The notes: generated by a model not told the origin, from the sequence alone. 64,000 bases of DNA from Haematococcus lacustris (GCA_030144725.1 JASKMD010000008.1:11663375-11727374); one strand, 5' to 3'. Shown: positions 18,945 to 31,800, counted from the stretch's first letter. Program-made: numbers and translations.

Positions 18945-21900
18945 TGGTGGCGGTGGAGGTAGGGGGTGGGGGTGGCGGTGGGGGTGGCGGTGGCGGTGGC
19001 AAAGGGAGTGGAGGTGGTGGTGGTGGTGGTGGTGGTGGTGGGGGTGGTGGTGGTGGTGGTGGTGGTGGTGGGGGTTGGGGTGGGGGAGGGGGTGGGGTGG
19101 GGGTGGGGGGTGGGGGTGGGGGTGGGGTGGGGTGGGGTGGGGGTGGGGGTGGGGGTGGGGGTGGGGGTGGGGGTGGGGGTGGGGGTGGGGGTGGGGGTGG
19201 GGGTGGGGGTGGGGGTGGGGGTGGGGGTGGGGGTGGGGGTGGGGGTGGGGTGGGGTGGTGGTGGGTGGGGTGGGGGTGGGGGTGGGGTGGGGGTGGGGTG
19301 GGGGTGGGGGGTGGGGTGGGGGTGGGGGTGGGGGTGGGGGTGGGGGTGGTGGTGGTGGTGGTGGTGTTGGGGTTGGGGGTGGGGGTGGGGGTGGGGTGGC
19401 GGTGGGGGTGGGGGTGGGGGTGGGGGTGGGGGTGGCGGTGGGGGTGGGGGTGGGGGTGGGGGTGGGGGTGGGGGTGGGGGTGGGGGTGGGGGTGGGGTGG
19501 GGGTGGGGGTGGGGGTGGGGGTGGGGGTGGGGGTGGGGGTGAGGTTTGGGGTGGAGCAGGAGCTGGGGGTGGGGGTGGGGGAGGAGCTTGGGGTGGGGGT
19601 GGGGGTGGGGGTGGGGGTGGGGGTGGGGGTGGGGGTGGGGGTGGGGGTGGGGGTGGGGGTGGGGGTGGGGGTGGGGGTGGGGGTGGGGGTGGGGGTGGGG
19701 GTGGGGTGGTGGGGGTGGGGTGGCTGTGGCGGTGGCGGTGGAGTAGGGGGTGGGGGTGGAGTGGGGGTGGTGGTGGCGGTGGCGGAGGCGGTGGAGTAGG
19801 GGGTGGGGGTGGAGGTGGGGTGGCGGTGGCGGTGGCGGAGGCAACTGGAGAGGAGGAGGAGGTGGGGGTGGGGGTGGGGGTGTGGTTGGCGGTGGGGTGG
19901 CGGTGGCGGTGGAGTAGGGGGTGGGGTGGGGTTGGCGGTGGCTGGGGTGGGTGGGTGGGGGTGGGGTGGGGTGGGGTGGCGGTGGCGGTGGGGATGGTGG
20001 TGAGGGGGGTAGGTGGGGGTGGGTGAGGGGGTGGATGGTGGTGGGTGGGGGTGGGGTGGGGGTGGAGGCGGTGGTGAGAGGTGCGACGTGGCGGCTGGAG
20101 GTGGGGTGGAGGTGGGGTGGGTGGGGTGGAGGTGGGGTGGGGTGGGGTGGGGTGGGGTGGGGTGGAGGTGGGGTGGGGTGGGGTGGGGTGGAGGTGGGTG
20201 GGGTGGCGGTGGCGGTGGGGTGGGGGTGGGGTGGAGGTGGGGTGGGGTGGGGTGGGGTGGCGGTGGTGGTGGGGTGGGGTGGGGTGGCGGTGGGGTGGGG
20301 TGGCGGTGGCGGTGGGGTGGGGTGGGGTGGGGGTGGGGGTGGGGGTGGGGTGGGGTGGGGTGGCGGTGGCAGTGGCGGTGGCGGTGAAGTAGGGGGTGGC
20401 GGTGGGGTGGGGGTGGGGGTGGGCGTGGGGGTGGCGGTGGCGGTGGCGGTGGGTGGTGGGGTAGGGGGCGGGGGTGGAGGTGGGGGGTGGCGGTGGCGGT
20501 GGCGGTGGGAGTGGAGGTGGTGGTGGGGGTGGGGGTGGGGTGGGGGTGGGGGTGGGGGTGGGGTGGGGGTGGGGGTGGGGGTGGGGTGGCGGTGGGGTGG
20601 CGGTGGGGGTGGCGGTGGTGGTGGTGGTGGCGGTGGAGGTGGGGGTGGGGGTGGGGTGGGGGTGGGGGTGGCGGTGGGGGGTGGGGGGGAGGGGTGGGGG
20701 TGGGTGGGGGGTGGGGGTGGGGGTGGGGGTGGGGGTGGGGGTGGGGGTGGGGGTGGGGTGGGGGTGGGGGTGGGGGTGGGGGTGGGGTGGGGGTGGGGGT
20801 GGGGGTGGGGGTGGGGGTGGGGGTGGGGGGGGGGGGTGGGGGTGGGGGTGGGGGTGGGGTGGGGGTGGGGGTGGGGGTGGGGGTGGGGGTGGGGGTGGGG
20901 GTGGGGGTGGGGGTGGGGGTGGGGGTGGGGGTGGGGGTGGGGGTGGGGGTGGGGTGGTGGGTGGAGGTGGGGGTGGGGGTGGCGGTGGGGTGGTGGTGGG
21001 GGTGGGGTTGGCGGTGGGGGTGGGGGTGGGGGTGGGGGTGGGGTTGGGGGTGAGGATGTTGGTGGGGCAGGAGCTGGGGGTGGGGGTGGGGGTGGGGGTG
21101 GGGGGTGAGGGTGAGGGTGGGGGTGGCGGTGGTGGTGGAGTAGGGGGTGGGGGTGGCGGTGGCAAAGGGAGTGGAGGTGGTGGTGGTGGTGGGGGTGTGG
21201 GTGGAGGTGTAGGTGGGGGTGGGGGTGGGGGTGGGGGTGGGGGTGGTGTTGGCGGGTGGCGGTGGCGGTGGCGGTGGAGTAGGGGGTGGGGGTGGAGGTG
21301 GGGGGTGGCGGTGGGGGTGGGGTTGGCGGTGGCGTTGGCGGTGGCGGTGGAGTAGGGGGTGGGGGTGGGGGTGGGGGTGGCGGTGGCGGAGGCAACTGGA
21401 GTGGAGGAGGAGGTGGGGGTGGGTGAGGGGGTGGGGTGGGGGTGGGGGTGGGGGTGGAGGTGGGGGTGGGGGTGGGGTGGGGTGGCGGTGGCGGTGGCGG
21501 TGGCGGTGGCGGTGGCGGTGGAGTAGGGGGTGGGGGTGGGGGTGGGGGTGGCGGTGGGGGTGGTGGTGGCGGTGGCGGTGGCGGTGGAGTAGGGGGTGGG
21601 TGTGGAGGTGGGGGTGGGGGTGGGGGTGGCGGAGGCAACTGGAGAGGAGGAAGAGGTAGGGGTGGGTGAGGGGGTGGAGGTGGGGGTGGGGCTAAGGGTG
21701 GGGGTGGGGGTGGCTGTGGCAAAGGGAGTGGAGGTGGTGGTGGGGGTGGGGGTGGGGGTGGGGGGTGGGGGTGGGGGTGGGGGTGGGGGTGGGGGGTGGG
21801 GGTGGGGGTGGGGGTGGGGGTGGGGGTGGGGGTGGGGGTGGGGGTGGGGGTGGGGGTGGGGGTGGGGGTGGGGGTGGGGGTGGGGGTGGGGGTGGGGGTG

Positions 21901-22060
21901 GGGGTGGGGGTGGGGGTGGGGGTGGGGGTGGGGGTGGGGGTGGCGGTGGCAGGTGGGGGTGGGGGTGGCGGTGGCAGGTGGCGGTGGCAAAGGGTGGGGG
22001 TGGCGGTGGCGGTGGCAAAGGGTGGGGGTGATGGGTGAGAGCCAGCAGGTGGGGGTGGGG
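18945..22060. repeat. Second GGGGGT-rich array with higher-order modules
   Basis: About 3.1 kb of GGGGGT, GGGGT and GGCGGT units interspersed with the same longer modules seen at 12.66-14.6 kb (AACTGGAGAGGAGGAGGAGG at about 19840, 21390 and 21640; GCAAAGGGAGTGGAGGTGG at about 19000, 21160 and 21720). The shared modules mean the two arrays have a common origin, either within the element or by collapsed or misjoined assembly of another copy. Open frames here carry no protein signal. Confidence 0.85.
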
Positions 22061-22861
22061 GTGGGGGTGGGTGAGGGGTTGGAGGGGCTGGGAGAAGGTG
22101 GGAGGGGGCGGGTGGGGGGGTGGGGAGGGGCTGGGAAGGGGTGGGAAGGGGTGGGAGGGGGTGGGAGGGGGTGGCGGGGCAGTGAGAGGGCTGGGAGGGG
22201 GTGGATGGGCTGGGAGGCTTCTGCGGGGGCTGGGAGGTGGTGGGGCTGCAAGGGTAGGCAAGTCAACTCTGCAAGGCAGAGTCGGGTCACGCCAAAGTCA
22301 ATTACGGCGGGCCTGATTGATGAATTGCCGTGCTTTCTTTTCCAGCAGCTGTGTCGTAGAGCTACGAACAGAGTAATGACTTGAAATTTCAGAAAGTCGC
22401 AGTGGTTAGCTTACAACATGCCGATTTGTGCAAGGAGGTACTTTTCTGTGTGACTGGCGTGAGAGAGGAACGCACCTCCCACATAACCCTGCGCGTTTGA
22501 TGCAATGTCCGGTCATTACTAGCCCCACGACGGTCTTCCGACACCGCCTGCACCAATGAAAGGCTCGCGGAGCAAGCCTGGCGGGCTGAATTTAGATTGT
22601 ACTTCTGGCTCGATAGCAGGCGCAGCTCCATCACTGATGCCGCTACACACCACTAGAACAACCGGTTGTGAGCAGCTGAGGTGTGTCCGCGATCGCTAGC
22701 GCCGGCATGGACTCTGATGCAAGGATTAACTCGCCGCTTGCCAGTAGATGCGCAATAATTCGCAGGTGCCAATGCAACAAACGCTACCGAAATCGGTGCA
22801 CTTTGTAGCGAGTACTTGCATGAAGATTACCAACCCCATGTTGGGACATCCTGAGTATTAC

Positions 22862-23433
22862 TCAGTGTAATAAAGTATAATATAGTTCTGGGACGCAGCA
22901 ACACTGTTGCGTGCCGACCTGAAAACTCAATGTCCAGTCACGATGCCAAAGTCACTCCGCGCTGGGTCTAGGCTGCTTACAGCAGTCGCTAAGAGTGTCT
23001 GCGAAGCCCAATAACACGTCGCATGTTGGGGGCCAGCCACCCGGCAAACCGTTAGGCCACAAGCATCCCATCGCACCAATCGGCGGCCTCATCCTTGCAG
23101 AAATGAGTAAGAAAGTTATCTCTTGAGCCATGGGGGTGCAGCCAATGGCGGGGGTGACCTACAGTAGGGCGTGTCCGCTAATATTAGCTCCGAGCCAAAA
23201 AGTAGCATATTAGCTATAGTAGCGCTCATATTAGCTCATATTAGCTCATATTAGCTCAAGTGGCCTCATATTAGCTCAAGTAGCAGCCCTGGCGTATGTA
23301 TGCCGATTATGTATTGTGTTCAACACCTGCCGGATGCAGGGATCTCAGCATCTGTTCGTGCCTGTTAAGGGGTACGGCACCAACACAAAAGGGGTGCAAG
23401 GACACTTCGGCATTTAGCCACTCCCAACTACAG
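22862..23433. other. Spacer with short ATATTAGCTC tandem repeats
   Basis: This separates the two TIR-element copies. From about 23170 to 23280 the motif CATATTAGCT/ATATTAGCTC repeats about six times, partly degenerate. No gene was seen. Confidence 0.6.
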
Positions 23434-24943
23434 TCAGGCGACCCCAACTAACAAAAAATGACAGGAAATGATAGGAAACCGACCCCTGGTAATCAAAACG
23501 ACGCCGCGTCTCAGCCACGTGGTTTCTATTTATGTTTCGCACATCCCTGGATAGAGCACTCTTTCAGCTATGCGGTGCAGCTTGTACCATTAAATATTGT
23601 GCACTGTGCTGAGTGCTATGGCGGCTCAAATCTTGACATTCAAATTCATGCCAGTTTTGCTCATGCGGGCCTCGCCGCGACCGACCGCCGCGACCGACGT
23701 GGCCCAGTAACCTCTGCAAACAGTCAGGGACAGTCGCCGCAGTCAAAACAATGCACATGGCACGCCAAACCGATGTAACGACGCCCCTCCACCCATGCTC
23801 GGAAGTATACAAGGCTGCTGCATTGCTTGACCGCTTCGTGAGTAGTACCTACTACCTGGCCACTCGGTAAGGCCACTGAAGGTGTGTAGGCCATTGCTAC
23901 GTTACCTTGCTCGACATGTTGGGTCCGATCCTTCCCGCCCGCCCTCCGCTTGCGTGTCGAGCTTGTGTCCAGCTCCGCCCTGACCCCCTGCTGCTCAGCT
24001 GGAGGGGTGGGCAGCCCAGGGGCAGCACCAGCACCAGCTGCCTGCTGCTGCCAGGGGGGTGCAGCAGGAGGGGGGGGCAGGTCAGGGGGGTGGGAGGGGC
24101 TGAGAGGGGGTGGGAAGGGTTGGCGGGGCAGTGAGGGGGCTAGGAGGGGGTGGGAGGGGCTGGGAGGAGGTGGGAGGGGGTGGGGGGGGTGGGGGAGGGT
24201 GTGGCGGGAGGAGGTGGGAGGAGGTGGGAGGAGGTGGTAGGAGGAGGTGGGAGGGGATTGGGGGGGTTTGGGAAGGGGTGGCGGGGCAGTAGGGGGGCTG
24301 GGAGGGGGCGGGAGGGGGTGTGAGGCTTCTGCGGGGGCTGGGAGGTGGTGGGGCTGCTAGGGGGCGGTCGGAGTAGGTTAGAAAATCCTGCAAGGCAGAG
24401 TTGGGTCACGCCAAAGTATGTTCCCACAAGCCTACTCAATGAAATGCCGTGCTTTCTTCTCCAACAGCTGTGTCGTTGAGTTACGAACAAAGTAATAACT
24501 CGAAAGTCTAATAACTCACAGTGGTCAGCTCACCACATGCCAGTTTGTGCAAGGGGGTCCCTTTTTGTGTGTGGCTGCCTAGAGAGACCTCTATCCATTC
24601 GCACTTCGCTACAATGTCGAGTTATTACTTGCCCAACGATGGCACTCCGACGCAGCCTGCACCAATGAAAGGCTTGCGGAGTGAGCCTGGCGGGCTGAAC
24701 ATTGATTGTACTTCCTGCTCGATGCCAGGCGCAATTCAATCGCTGATGCCGCTACATACCACGATACCACGAGATGGTGAGCAGCTGAGGTGTATCCGCG
24801 CTCGCTTGCGCCGGCATGGCCTCACTCGCAAGAGTTAACGCGCCGCTTGCCAGTAGATGCGCAATAATTCGCAGCTGCCAGTGTGATGAACGCTATCGAA
24901 AACGGTTCAGTATTGAAAGAGTACCCATGTTGGGACATCCTGA
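23434..24943. mobile_element. TCAGG-TIR DNA element, copy 2 (uninterrupted)
   Basis: This 1.5-kb unit starts TCAGGCGACCCCAACTAACA and ends CATGTTGGGACATCCTGA. The left part matches 7167-7822 at high identity and the right part matches 22250-22854 more loosely. It lacks the 14-kb LINE and so gives the empty site. The centre is a G-rich minisatellite (24060-24350). No target duplication was recognised at its ends, and no protein-coding gene was seen inside. Confidence 0.7.
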
Positions 24944-25110
24944 CCTAGCCCCCTAGCCCCCTAGCCCCGCCCCGCCCCGCCCCGCCCCGCCCCCCCCCGT
25001 CGTGTGTGAAAGGGGTTCTCTTTTCAGTGTGACTGGTCAGAGAGAAACGCACATGTTCCGCGTTTGCAGCAAAGTCGATCAGTAAGTTGCCTTCAAAAAG
25101 CCTAGACCAA
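24944..25110. repeat. CCCCTAG/CCCCG simple repeats and a partial TIR-element fragment
   Basis: CCTAGCCC and CCCCG runs (24944-25000) are followed by a piece (about 25010-25095) that resembles an internal part of the TIR element (compare 22440-22530: the region around TGTGACTGG and AGAGA..CGCAC). It is probably a rearranged scrap of the same family. Confidence 0.5.
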
Positions 25111-25636
25111 GCAACCCCGTCCCTGGGCTCCTTAGGAGGCGGGTGATCAGGGACTGCAACTCAGGGACTGCAACTCAGCGGGCAGGGGAGGGCCCCAGCG
25201 GGCGGGGGCGGCTCCATGGCGCATGGCCTGGCGCAGTGGAGCTGTGCGCATGGCCTGGCCTGGCCAGTCTTCATTGCCTGCCAAGGCCAAGGAATTAGCG
25301 GGCGTGCGCTACAAGCAGCTGCGATACCACCTACCAACAACAGCCTCTGGCACAATAGCATGCTCACTATGCTACGATGTGGCACTATGGTGCATGCCTA
25401 CGCTGTTGTCAAAAGCTTACATGCCAATGTCTGTGGCCAACAGTGTGGATTGCCTAGTAGGTACAGAGGGTTTAGTCCTGAAGGCAATCAGCCAGCACAG
25501 TCCCAGCAAACCTCATTTCGCCTAAGAAGCTGAGCAGGCTGTCCTGGTGGTGCAGGGCTGGGGCACGCTGTCTTCCTTCTTGCGTGAATAACCCTGGCCT
25601 GGGCTACAAGCAGGTGCAAAACAAGCCACCCAAGGG

Positions 25637-25676
<40 letters not shown>

Positions 25677-26267
25677 GCTGAGGCACAGTAGTGTGTGCCC
25701 TTCATTGAGCTGTCATCAGCTTACATGAGTGCATGCAGGTCATGCCAACTTTAGACTATAGCCCTCAAGGGTCAGGCAATGATTTACGTGGTAGGCACTC
25801 ATGCACCATGTCCATGTGCATTGGGTATACTCCACACCGCACCTTAACACCATTTGAGTAGTTCCGTTACGGTCCGATTCAGTTGGAGGCCTAGTGAGGG
25901 ACGAGGGGCTGTCCCAGCAAACCTGATCGTGCGGGACACTGCAGACTGGGGTGCCACACAGTTTTGCCAATGCCAGCCTGGACTAGAGCACGATGCGGTG
26001 TTCTGAAGCGCGCTGTTGCGCTATGAAGAAAAAATACAAACACAAGCGTTCACCGCATCGAGAGTGACCGTGAGTAACCGCGTCACTCGCCGCCTGCTAG
26101 GGATACAGGCCAGCCTGCTCGGACTGCAACCCCAGGCCCACCCGAGGAAGCTATGATGACGACTCCACGGATGGTGACACTTCGTCCTACGCCAAACTAA
26201 GCTTGCATCCCAAAGCCGCACCCCAAAGTGCACCAGACTATGGCAGCCCACTAGCTAGCTCACGCGC
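25111..26267. other. Intergenic region with one arm of a distant inverted repeat
   Basis: Apart from 25611-25842, no feature was recognised. Open frames are short and without domain signals. The plus-strand gene that follows may have its promoter in the last few hundred bases, but no core motif stood out. Confidence 0.4.
25611..25842 (+). repeat. Inverted repeat arm, partner at 36196-36399
   Basis: Starting at ACAAGCCACCC, this segment matches the reverse complement of 36196-36399 with small gaps. A CAG run (about 25639-25674) is longer here than in the partner. Confidence 0.65.
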
Positions 26268-27516
26268 ATGATACTGTCCTCCATCGCGATGCCGGCTGAT
26301 TCTGCCGCCTGCCTCACATGTACGGAGCAGGAACCGCATACCCCTGGTCAGGCCTGGTCAGGGCTAGCATTCAGCACTGGTAGCTGCGTGACGCTTCGCC
26401 CATCGCCCCGCACTCGCAAGTTCGAGGCCAGTGATGGCGTCACATCGAACAACTGCAACAAACACCGTTGTCGCCGCAAAGAACGCGCTCCGACGGGCGG
26501 GCCCCCGCTACTGGGTGCCGCCGGATTGTCGGGCCGCAGCCAGGCGGAGCAGCCGGCGCAGCCGGTAACATCGCAGGACAACCAGCAGCAAGGCCCTACG
26601 GTGCCGGTGTCGACCAGCAGCAGGCATGGGTCAGGCCTGGGTGGGGCTGCTCTGCCCATACACGGGGAGCCAAGCCAAGCCCCAGGTCCTTCAGCCATGT
26701 GGCAGCTGCCTGCTGACCAGCAGCCCTGGGTGCGTGTGGTTGCTGTGGAGCCTGCTTGCCTGGCCCTGCCCTCCCTACCCTCCCGCTACTCCTCTTCCTC
26801 CGCCTCCTCCTCCTCCTCCTCCTCCTCCGCTGCTGTGTCATCGTCTGGGTACCTGCTGCCCAGCAGCAGCCGTCACCCCAGGAGCAACAGCGGCGACAAC
26901 CCCAGCAGCAGCAGCCACCCCAGCAGCAGCAGCAGCAGCACCCCCTCTGTACTGCAGACAGCAGGCCCAGCAGTCAGCGCTAGCTCAGGGACAGCAGGGG
27001 GCACCCTGAGCCCAGGCCTGGAAGCCCCCCCCGCACAGCCGCCGCAGCGCCCACCGCCAGCAGCGCAGGCCCGCAGGCGCTCCGCAGCCACCAGGACAGG
27101 CGCGCCGGCCCCGCCCCCCCTGCCCCCTAGCTCCCCATTCGCCGCAGCTGCGGACACGCAACCCAGCCTGCTGCTGGTGGGAAGGGGGGGAGGGAGGGAG
27201 GGGGCGCCGGGGGAGGGCAGGGGGGGGGAGGGTGAGGGGGCCGCCCCTGGGAGCCCGCTGCAAGGTCCTGTCCAGCCAGCGGGGTCAGCGGCAGGGGGGG
27301 TGAGGCAGGGGCTGGGGCTGCGGGCTGGGCTGGGCGTAGCTGCACCCCCAGAGCCTGAAGCTGTGTGGGGGGCTGGGCACCAGGGCCCTGGGCTGCTGCT
27401 CCTGCCTCCCACCCTGGCGGCTGCCCCCCGCCCTGCGGTTCTCCCACCTGCTGCTGGCTTCCTCACCCCCCCCCAGCCTGAAAGTGCAGCCACTGCCACT
27501 GCCACTGCCACCGCCA

Positions 27517-27551
<35 letters not shown>

Positions 27552-27555
27552 GCCA

Positions 27556-27586
<31 letters not shown>

Positions 27587-28807
27587 TGAGCCCCCATCCA
27601 GCTCCCTGTACCTGTCCCTGCTGGGCAGCAGCAGTGGGGGCTGCAGCAGCAGCAGCAGCCGCAGTGACGGCTTGGCCTGGCTGGCCACCTCCAGCGGGGC
27701 ATACCACAGTGCACATGGGAGCAGCCTGGCTGGCAGCAGCAGCAGCAGCGCAGCCGGCAGGGGGGGAAGCCTGGGCAGCCAGCCATCAGCCTTGTCAGCC
27801 TTGAGGGTCAGCCCCAGCAGGGCAGGCCAGCAGCAGCAGCAGCAGCAGCAGCTGGGGGGCGGCGCAGCGCATGACAGTGCAGCTCAGCCTGGACCTGGAG
27901 GTGGCGCTGGAGCTGCTGGAAGGACTAGCCCCACAAGCGCCTGAGGACCAAGGCGCCGCCCCCCTTCCCCTACCCCCCCCTGCCTCCACCCCTGCCTTCA
28001 CCCAGGTCAGCAGCGCACTCCCCCCCAGGACACCTACCCCAGCAGCCTCCCCCCTCCGCCAGCCTCCCCGACCCCAGCCACGCCCGTCCCCCTTTGCCAT
28101 CGCAGACTTCCCTGGACCCCCCCTCCCGCCCCCCCCCACCCAGCCCTTCACCACCGCTGGCAGACCCCGCTCTGAAATGCAGCTGCCGGGGGACCCCTCC
28201 CCCTCCCCCTCCCCCAGGCGGTGGGTGCAGCTGCTGCTGCTGCAGGGTGAGCAGGTGCTGCTGCAACACACCGTTGACCTGCAGCCGCTGCTGCTGACTC
28301 AGTACCCCCTGCCCCCTGGTGTCACCCCTGGTCGCCAGGCCCCCGCCCCCCACCCCCCCTTGGCTGCAGCCCTGCTGGCCCGGCTGCGCCCCCCCCCCCC
28401 CCCCCTCCCCCCTAGAGTCAGGAGGGGAGGGGGCCAGGGGCAGGGGGCCAGGCGCAAGTGGGCTGGGCGGGGGCAGTGGAGAGGTGGGTCAGGGTCGGCG
28501 GGCCAGCCTGCCCCTGTTCGTGCGCCTGCCCCCCCTGAGCAGCAGCACGGCAGTCCTTGGGTGGGCTCCTGCCGTGCTGCGGCTGCTGCTGCTGCCCCTG
28601 GGGGGTGGGGGGTGGGGGGAGGGGGCGCTGGCTCTGGGTGTAGAGGGCACATGGGCCAGCAGGCAGGCAGGGCACCCCGCGGCAGCTGCCTGTGGTGGTG
28701 GAGGAGGGCCTGGGGCCTGGGGTGCCTCCCCCCCCCTTGGCCCAACCTTTGACCCTGAGGGGGATGAGTCAGCTAGGGCCAGGGCCAGGGCTGGGGCCAG
28801 AGCCGCC

Positions 28808-28840
<33 letters not shown>

Positions 28841-31800
28841 TGGGGGGGAGGAGCAGCAGTCAGGCCCAGCACAGCCTGGCGTGGGCGAGGAGGAGCAGCA
28901 GAGGCAGGGGGGCGGCCAGGGGGCGGGACCCAGCCTGTGGCTGCTGGGCGCCCTGCCCCTCGCTCTGCTGCCACCACGGGCAGCCAGCAACCTGCTGCTC
29001 CTGTATGACACTATGCTGTCAGACATGGCAGCTCAGCTACTGCGCAGCTTCTCATCCACCTCACGCACTTTTCGCAACACCGGCCCCGGCCCCGCCCCCC
29101 CCCCTCCCTCCCCAATCACCCCTGACCCCATCCTCTCCCCCACCCCCACCCCCCCGGCCTCTGCCCCCCTGCCCCCCCCTACGCTGTTGCTGCTGGCGTC
29201 CCCCCACCCCCACCCCTCCCCTGGCAGCCCCCCCCTCCTCCACCGCCTCCCACCCCTCGTCCTCATCTCTGCCCTCCCGCCCCCCTCCCCTCCCTGCCGC
29301 CTCCCCCCCCACCCCCCCCCTCATCACTCAGCTCAGCCCTGACCTCCCTGGCCGTGCTGCAGTCCGGGGCAGCGCTGCGGGCGTATGTGTGGGCGCAGCA
29401 CTGGGCACCCCTGGTCAGTGATCTAGGCTTTGTGCTGGACTGGGCGCGGTGCGACACCTTGGCAGGCACTGCAGCCGGCACAGCGGCAGGGGGGGCAGCA
29501 GCAGCAGCAGCAGCAGGGGCCGGGGCAGGGGCAGGGGCAGGGGCAGGGGCAGGGGTAGCGTGTACAGGCGCGAGCACGGGCCCCTCAGCCGCTGCCTCCC
29601 CCCACCAACAGGACCCCAGGCAGCTGGTCCCCCATCCACCCCCTAGCCCTGAGGCCTCCCCCAGACGTGGCGGAGGTGGCCGCTGCCCTCTCACTCTTCC
29701 TCACAGCCAACGCCTGTCCCTGGGCCGTGGCAATGCTCAGCAGCCTCACAGGCGGCCCGCCTCCCTCTCACCAGCGCCAGGCATCCGGCAGCTCCCAGCC
29801 ACAGCAGGGGCAAGGGCAGGGGCAGGGGCAGGGGTGGGGGTGGGGTACCCCTGCTGTCAGCCCCCCCCGCCCTCAGGCAGTTCCCAGGCCCCCATCCAGC
29901 AGCTGGGGGGGGGACAGCAGCCATGCCGAAGGTCCGCCCCCTAGCTGGTTTGACAGCAGCAGCAGCAGCAGTGGCAGTAGGGGGCTGTGGCAGGCGGGGG
30001 GCGGGGGGGGCAGGGGGTGGGGGAGCCGCGAGACCTGGCTGGCCTGGGGGGCTCAGGGCACGCTGATGTGGAGCAGCAGCAGCCCAGGCAGCAGCGGGGG
30101 GCGCCCCCGCACCGGCACCCGCAGCACCCTGGCCCTCACTGAGTCCGCCATGGTGCTCGGCTACAGCAGCAGCGGGGGGAGGGGGGGGTCACAGGCCAGC
30201 GGCAGGGCCGAGGTGCCAGAACCAGGTAGGGGGGAGCGGGCAGGGGGCAGGCAGGGGAGGAGGCGCAGCTCGGAGCTGTACAGCAGCAGCAGCGGCAGCG
30301 GCAGCGGCAGCAGCGTGAGGGGGGAGGGCAGGGAGGTGCAGGGTGGGCGGGGGGGCCCCAGGAGGAGGAGGCGCGAACAGGTCTGGAGGACACTGCGGCG
30401 CTGCTGGCTGAGCCGCTGGCTGAACCTGACCCCCCGGCCCCAGTCCCCGGTCCCCCCCCTCCTGTGCAGGAGGGGGCCCAGGGCCGGCACTCCCAACCTG
30501 CAGTCACAACCTCAGGTGCACAGTGCCCCCCTCCCCTCCCCTCCCCTCCCCTCCCCTGCCTCCTCCTCCTCCCCTCCCCTGCCCCTCAGGCCACCATCAC
30601 CATCACCCAACCCACCCTGTCGCCTTCACCCTCACCCACTCCATCAGGGGAAGGAGGGGGGGCTGGAGGTGGGCCGACCCATGTTTTGCCACTGAGCACT
30701 TCAACACCACACAGCGATTGCTGTGAGCTACCACAACCTGGTTTCTCTTGAGTTTCTCCGACCACAGCTTGTCTTGTGCCGGGCCTGCGCTGGCGGGAGC
30801 TGTCTGGCTAGCTGGCTAGCCAGACTGAAGGAGAAAGAAGCCTTCAGTATGGCTGAAGAGGCAGCGCTTCACCTGCTTCACAAGACGACAGCACTAAAAC
30901 AGAAGTCACACTTCAGACACACTCAGCTCATCCCCTGATGGGCTGGCTGAACCCACCTTGACACGCACCTTGCTCGAACACATACACTGTTGCTGTTGCT
31001 GTTAATGTTGATGTTGATGTTGATGTTGATGTTGATGTTGATGCCAGCCACCCCTCCCAAGGGTGTCCTGCCCCACCTGAGCTTGGCCTCCCCTGGCCGG
31101 CCCCCTGCAGCCCGGGGCACTGCCACACCAGGGCGCCGCACTCACGCCTGGGTCCAGCCCCACCCCCAGCTGCGTCCTGGCCTTGGTCACAGCAACAGCT
31201 AGGCGGCGGGGCCACTGCCAGTGAGGGGCCAGCAGTGTCAGAGGCTCTCCAGCATCAACTCCAGCGCCAACCTCTGCGGCATCTGTCGCCGCCGCCGCCG
31301 CCGCCGCTGCTGCTGCTGCTGCTGCTGCCTGCTGGGCCAGTCAGACTTCACACACGGCTGCATGCTCCGTCTTTCGTTTCATTTCCTAGTATACCGCAGC
31401 AGGCACATCGCACATGACTAAGGTCCTTGCACGTATTTTTTAACTTTTTCAAAAGTTTGGCGCAGCGTGACCCAGGGTGTTGTAAGTGTGACACAGGGCA
31501 GTGCAGGTGTGAGAGGCGCTGCACACAGGTGCCTCGTCAGCGGCTGTTGCCCACGATGCACACCTCAACAGGGCTCACCTCTGTTGACCCTCTGTCCAGC
31601 ACGCCCGCTCCCTCACCATGCCCTCATCTGTGCAGGTCTCTCCACCGAGACATCAACTGGGGTCACCTCAGGCATCTCTCACCAGCCATCCGCCGTGGCA
31701 GAGGGGTTGGAAGAGTCGGTCACCCACCTCAGCCGGCTGCTGAGCCTGGCGGGGTCTGCCCCACTCCCCCCCCCCTCCCCAACCCGGCCCGACCATGGCT

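Larger units (their letters stand above)
8113..22070 (-). mobile_element. Giant non-LTR retrotransposon (LINE) with RING and Josephin-like domains
   Basis: Everything between the two halves of TIR-element copy 1 belongs to this minus-strand insertion: a 3' UTR of about 280 bp (8113-8398, ending in a TAG/CTA triplet tract), one very long ORF, the assembly gap, and a 5' GGGGGT array. Borders are estimated by comparison with the uninterrupted copy 2, since the target is a G-rich minisatellite and no exact duplication could be fixed. APE endonuclease, RT and CCHC-like knuckle place it among L1-like LINEs. Whether the 18.9-22.07 kb array truly belongs to the element or reflects misassembly is uncertain. 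Confidence 0.8.
7167..22854. mobile_element. TCAGG-TIR DNA element, copy 1, split by a nested LINE
   Basis: The ends are TCAGGCGACCCCAACTAA and, inverted, TCAGGATGTCCCAACATGG: imperfect terminal inverted repeats sharing TCAGG and CCCAAC. The unit is flanked by GTATTAC. Its own sequence is only the outer parts, about 7167-8112 and 22070-22854; both align in order with copy 2 (23434-24943). The middle is a later retrotransposon insertion. No transposase was recognised, so it looks non-autonomous. The 7-bp duplication, or 8 bp if the T is counted, and the CAGG ends resemble hAT-like elements; the superfamily is not proven. Confidence 0.65.

Noticed and set aside
18234..22384. Frames of 1,100-1,330 codons spanning the gap and second array
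   Set aside because: They consist of unknown bases and repeat translation; no non-repeat protein signal.
23434..24943. Target-site duplication around TIR-element copy 2
   Set aside because: Flanking bases (ACTACAG and CCTAGCC) do not match; the right flank is simple repeat and may have been rearranged.
26873..27716. Minus-strand frames of 140-270 codons opposite the first exon of the large plus-strand gene
   Set aside because: Composed of complements of CAG/GCC repeats (Ala, Val and Gly runs) without domain content.
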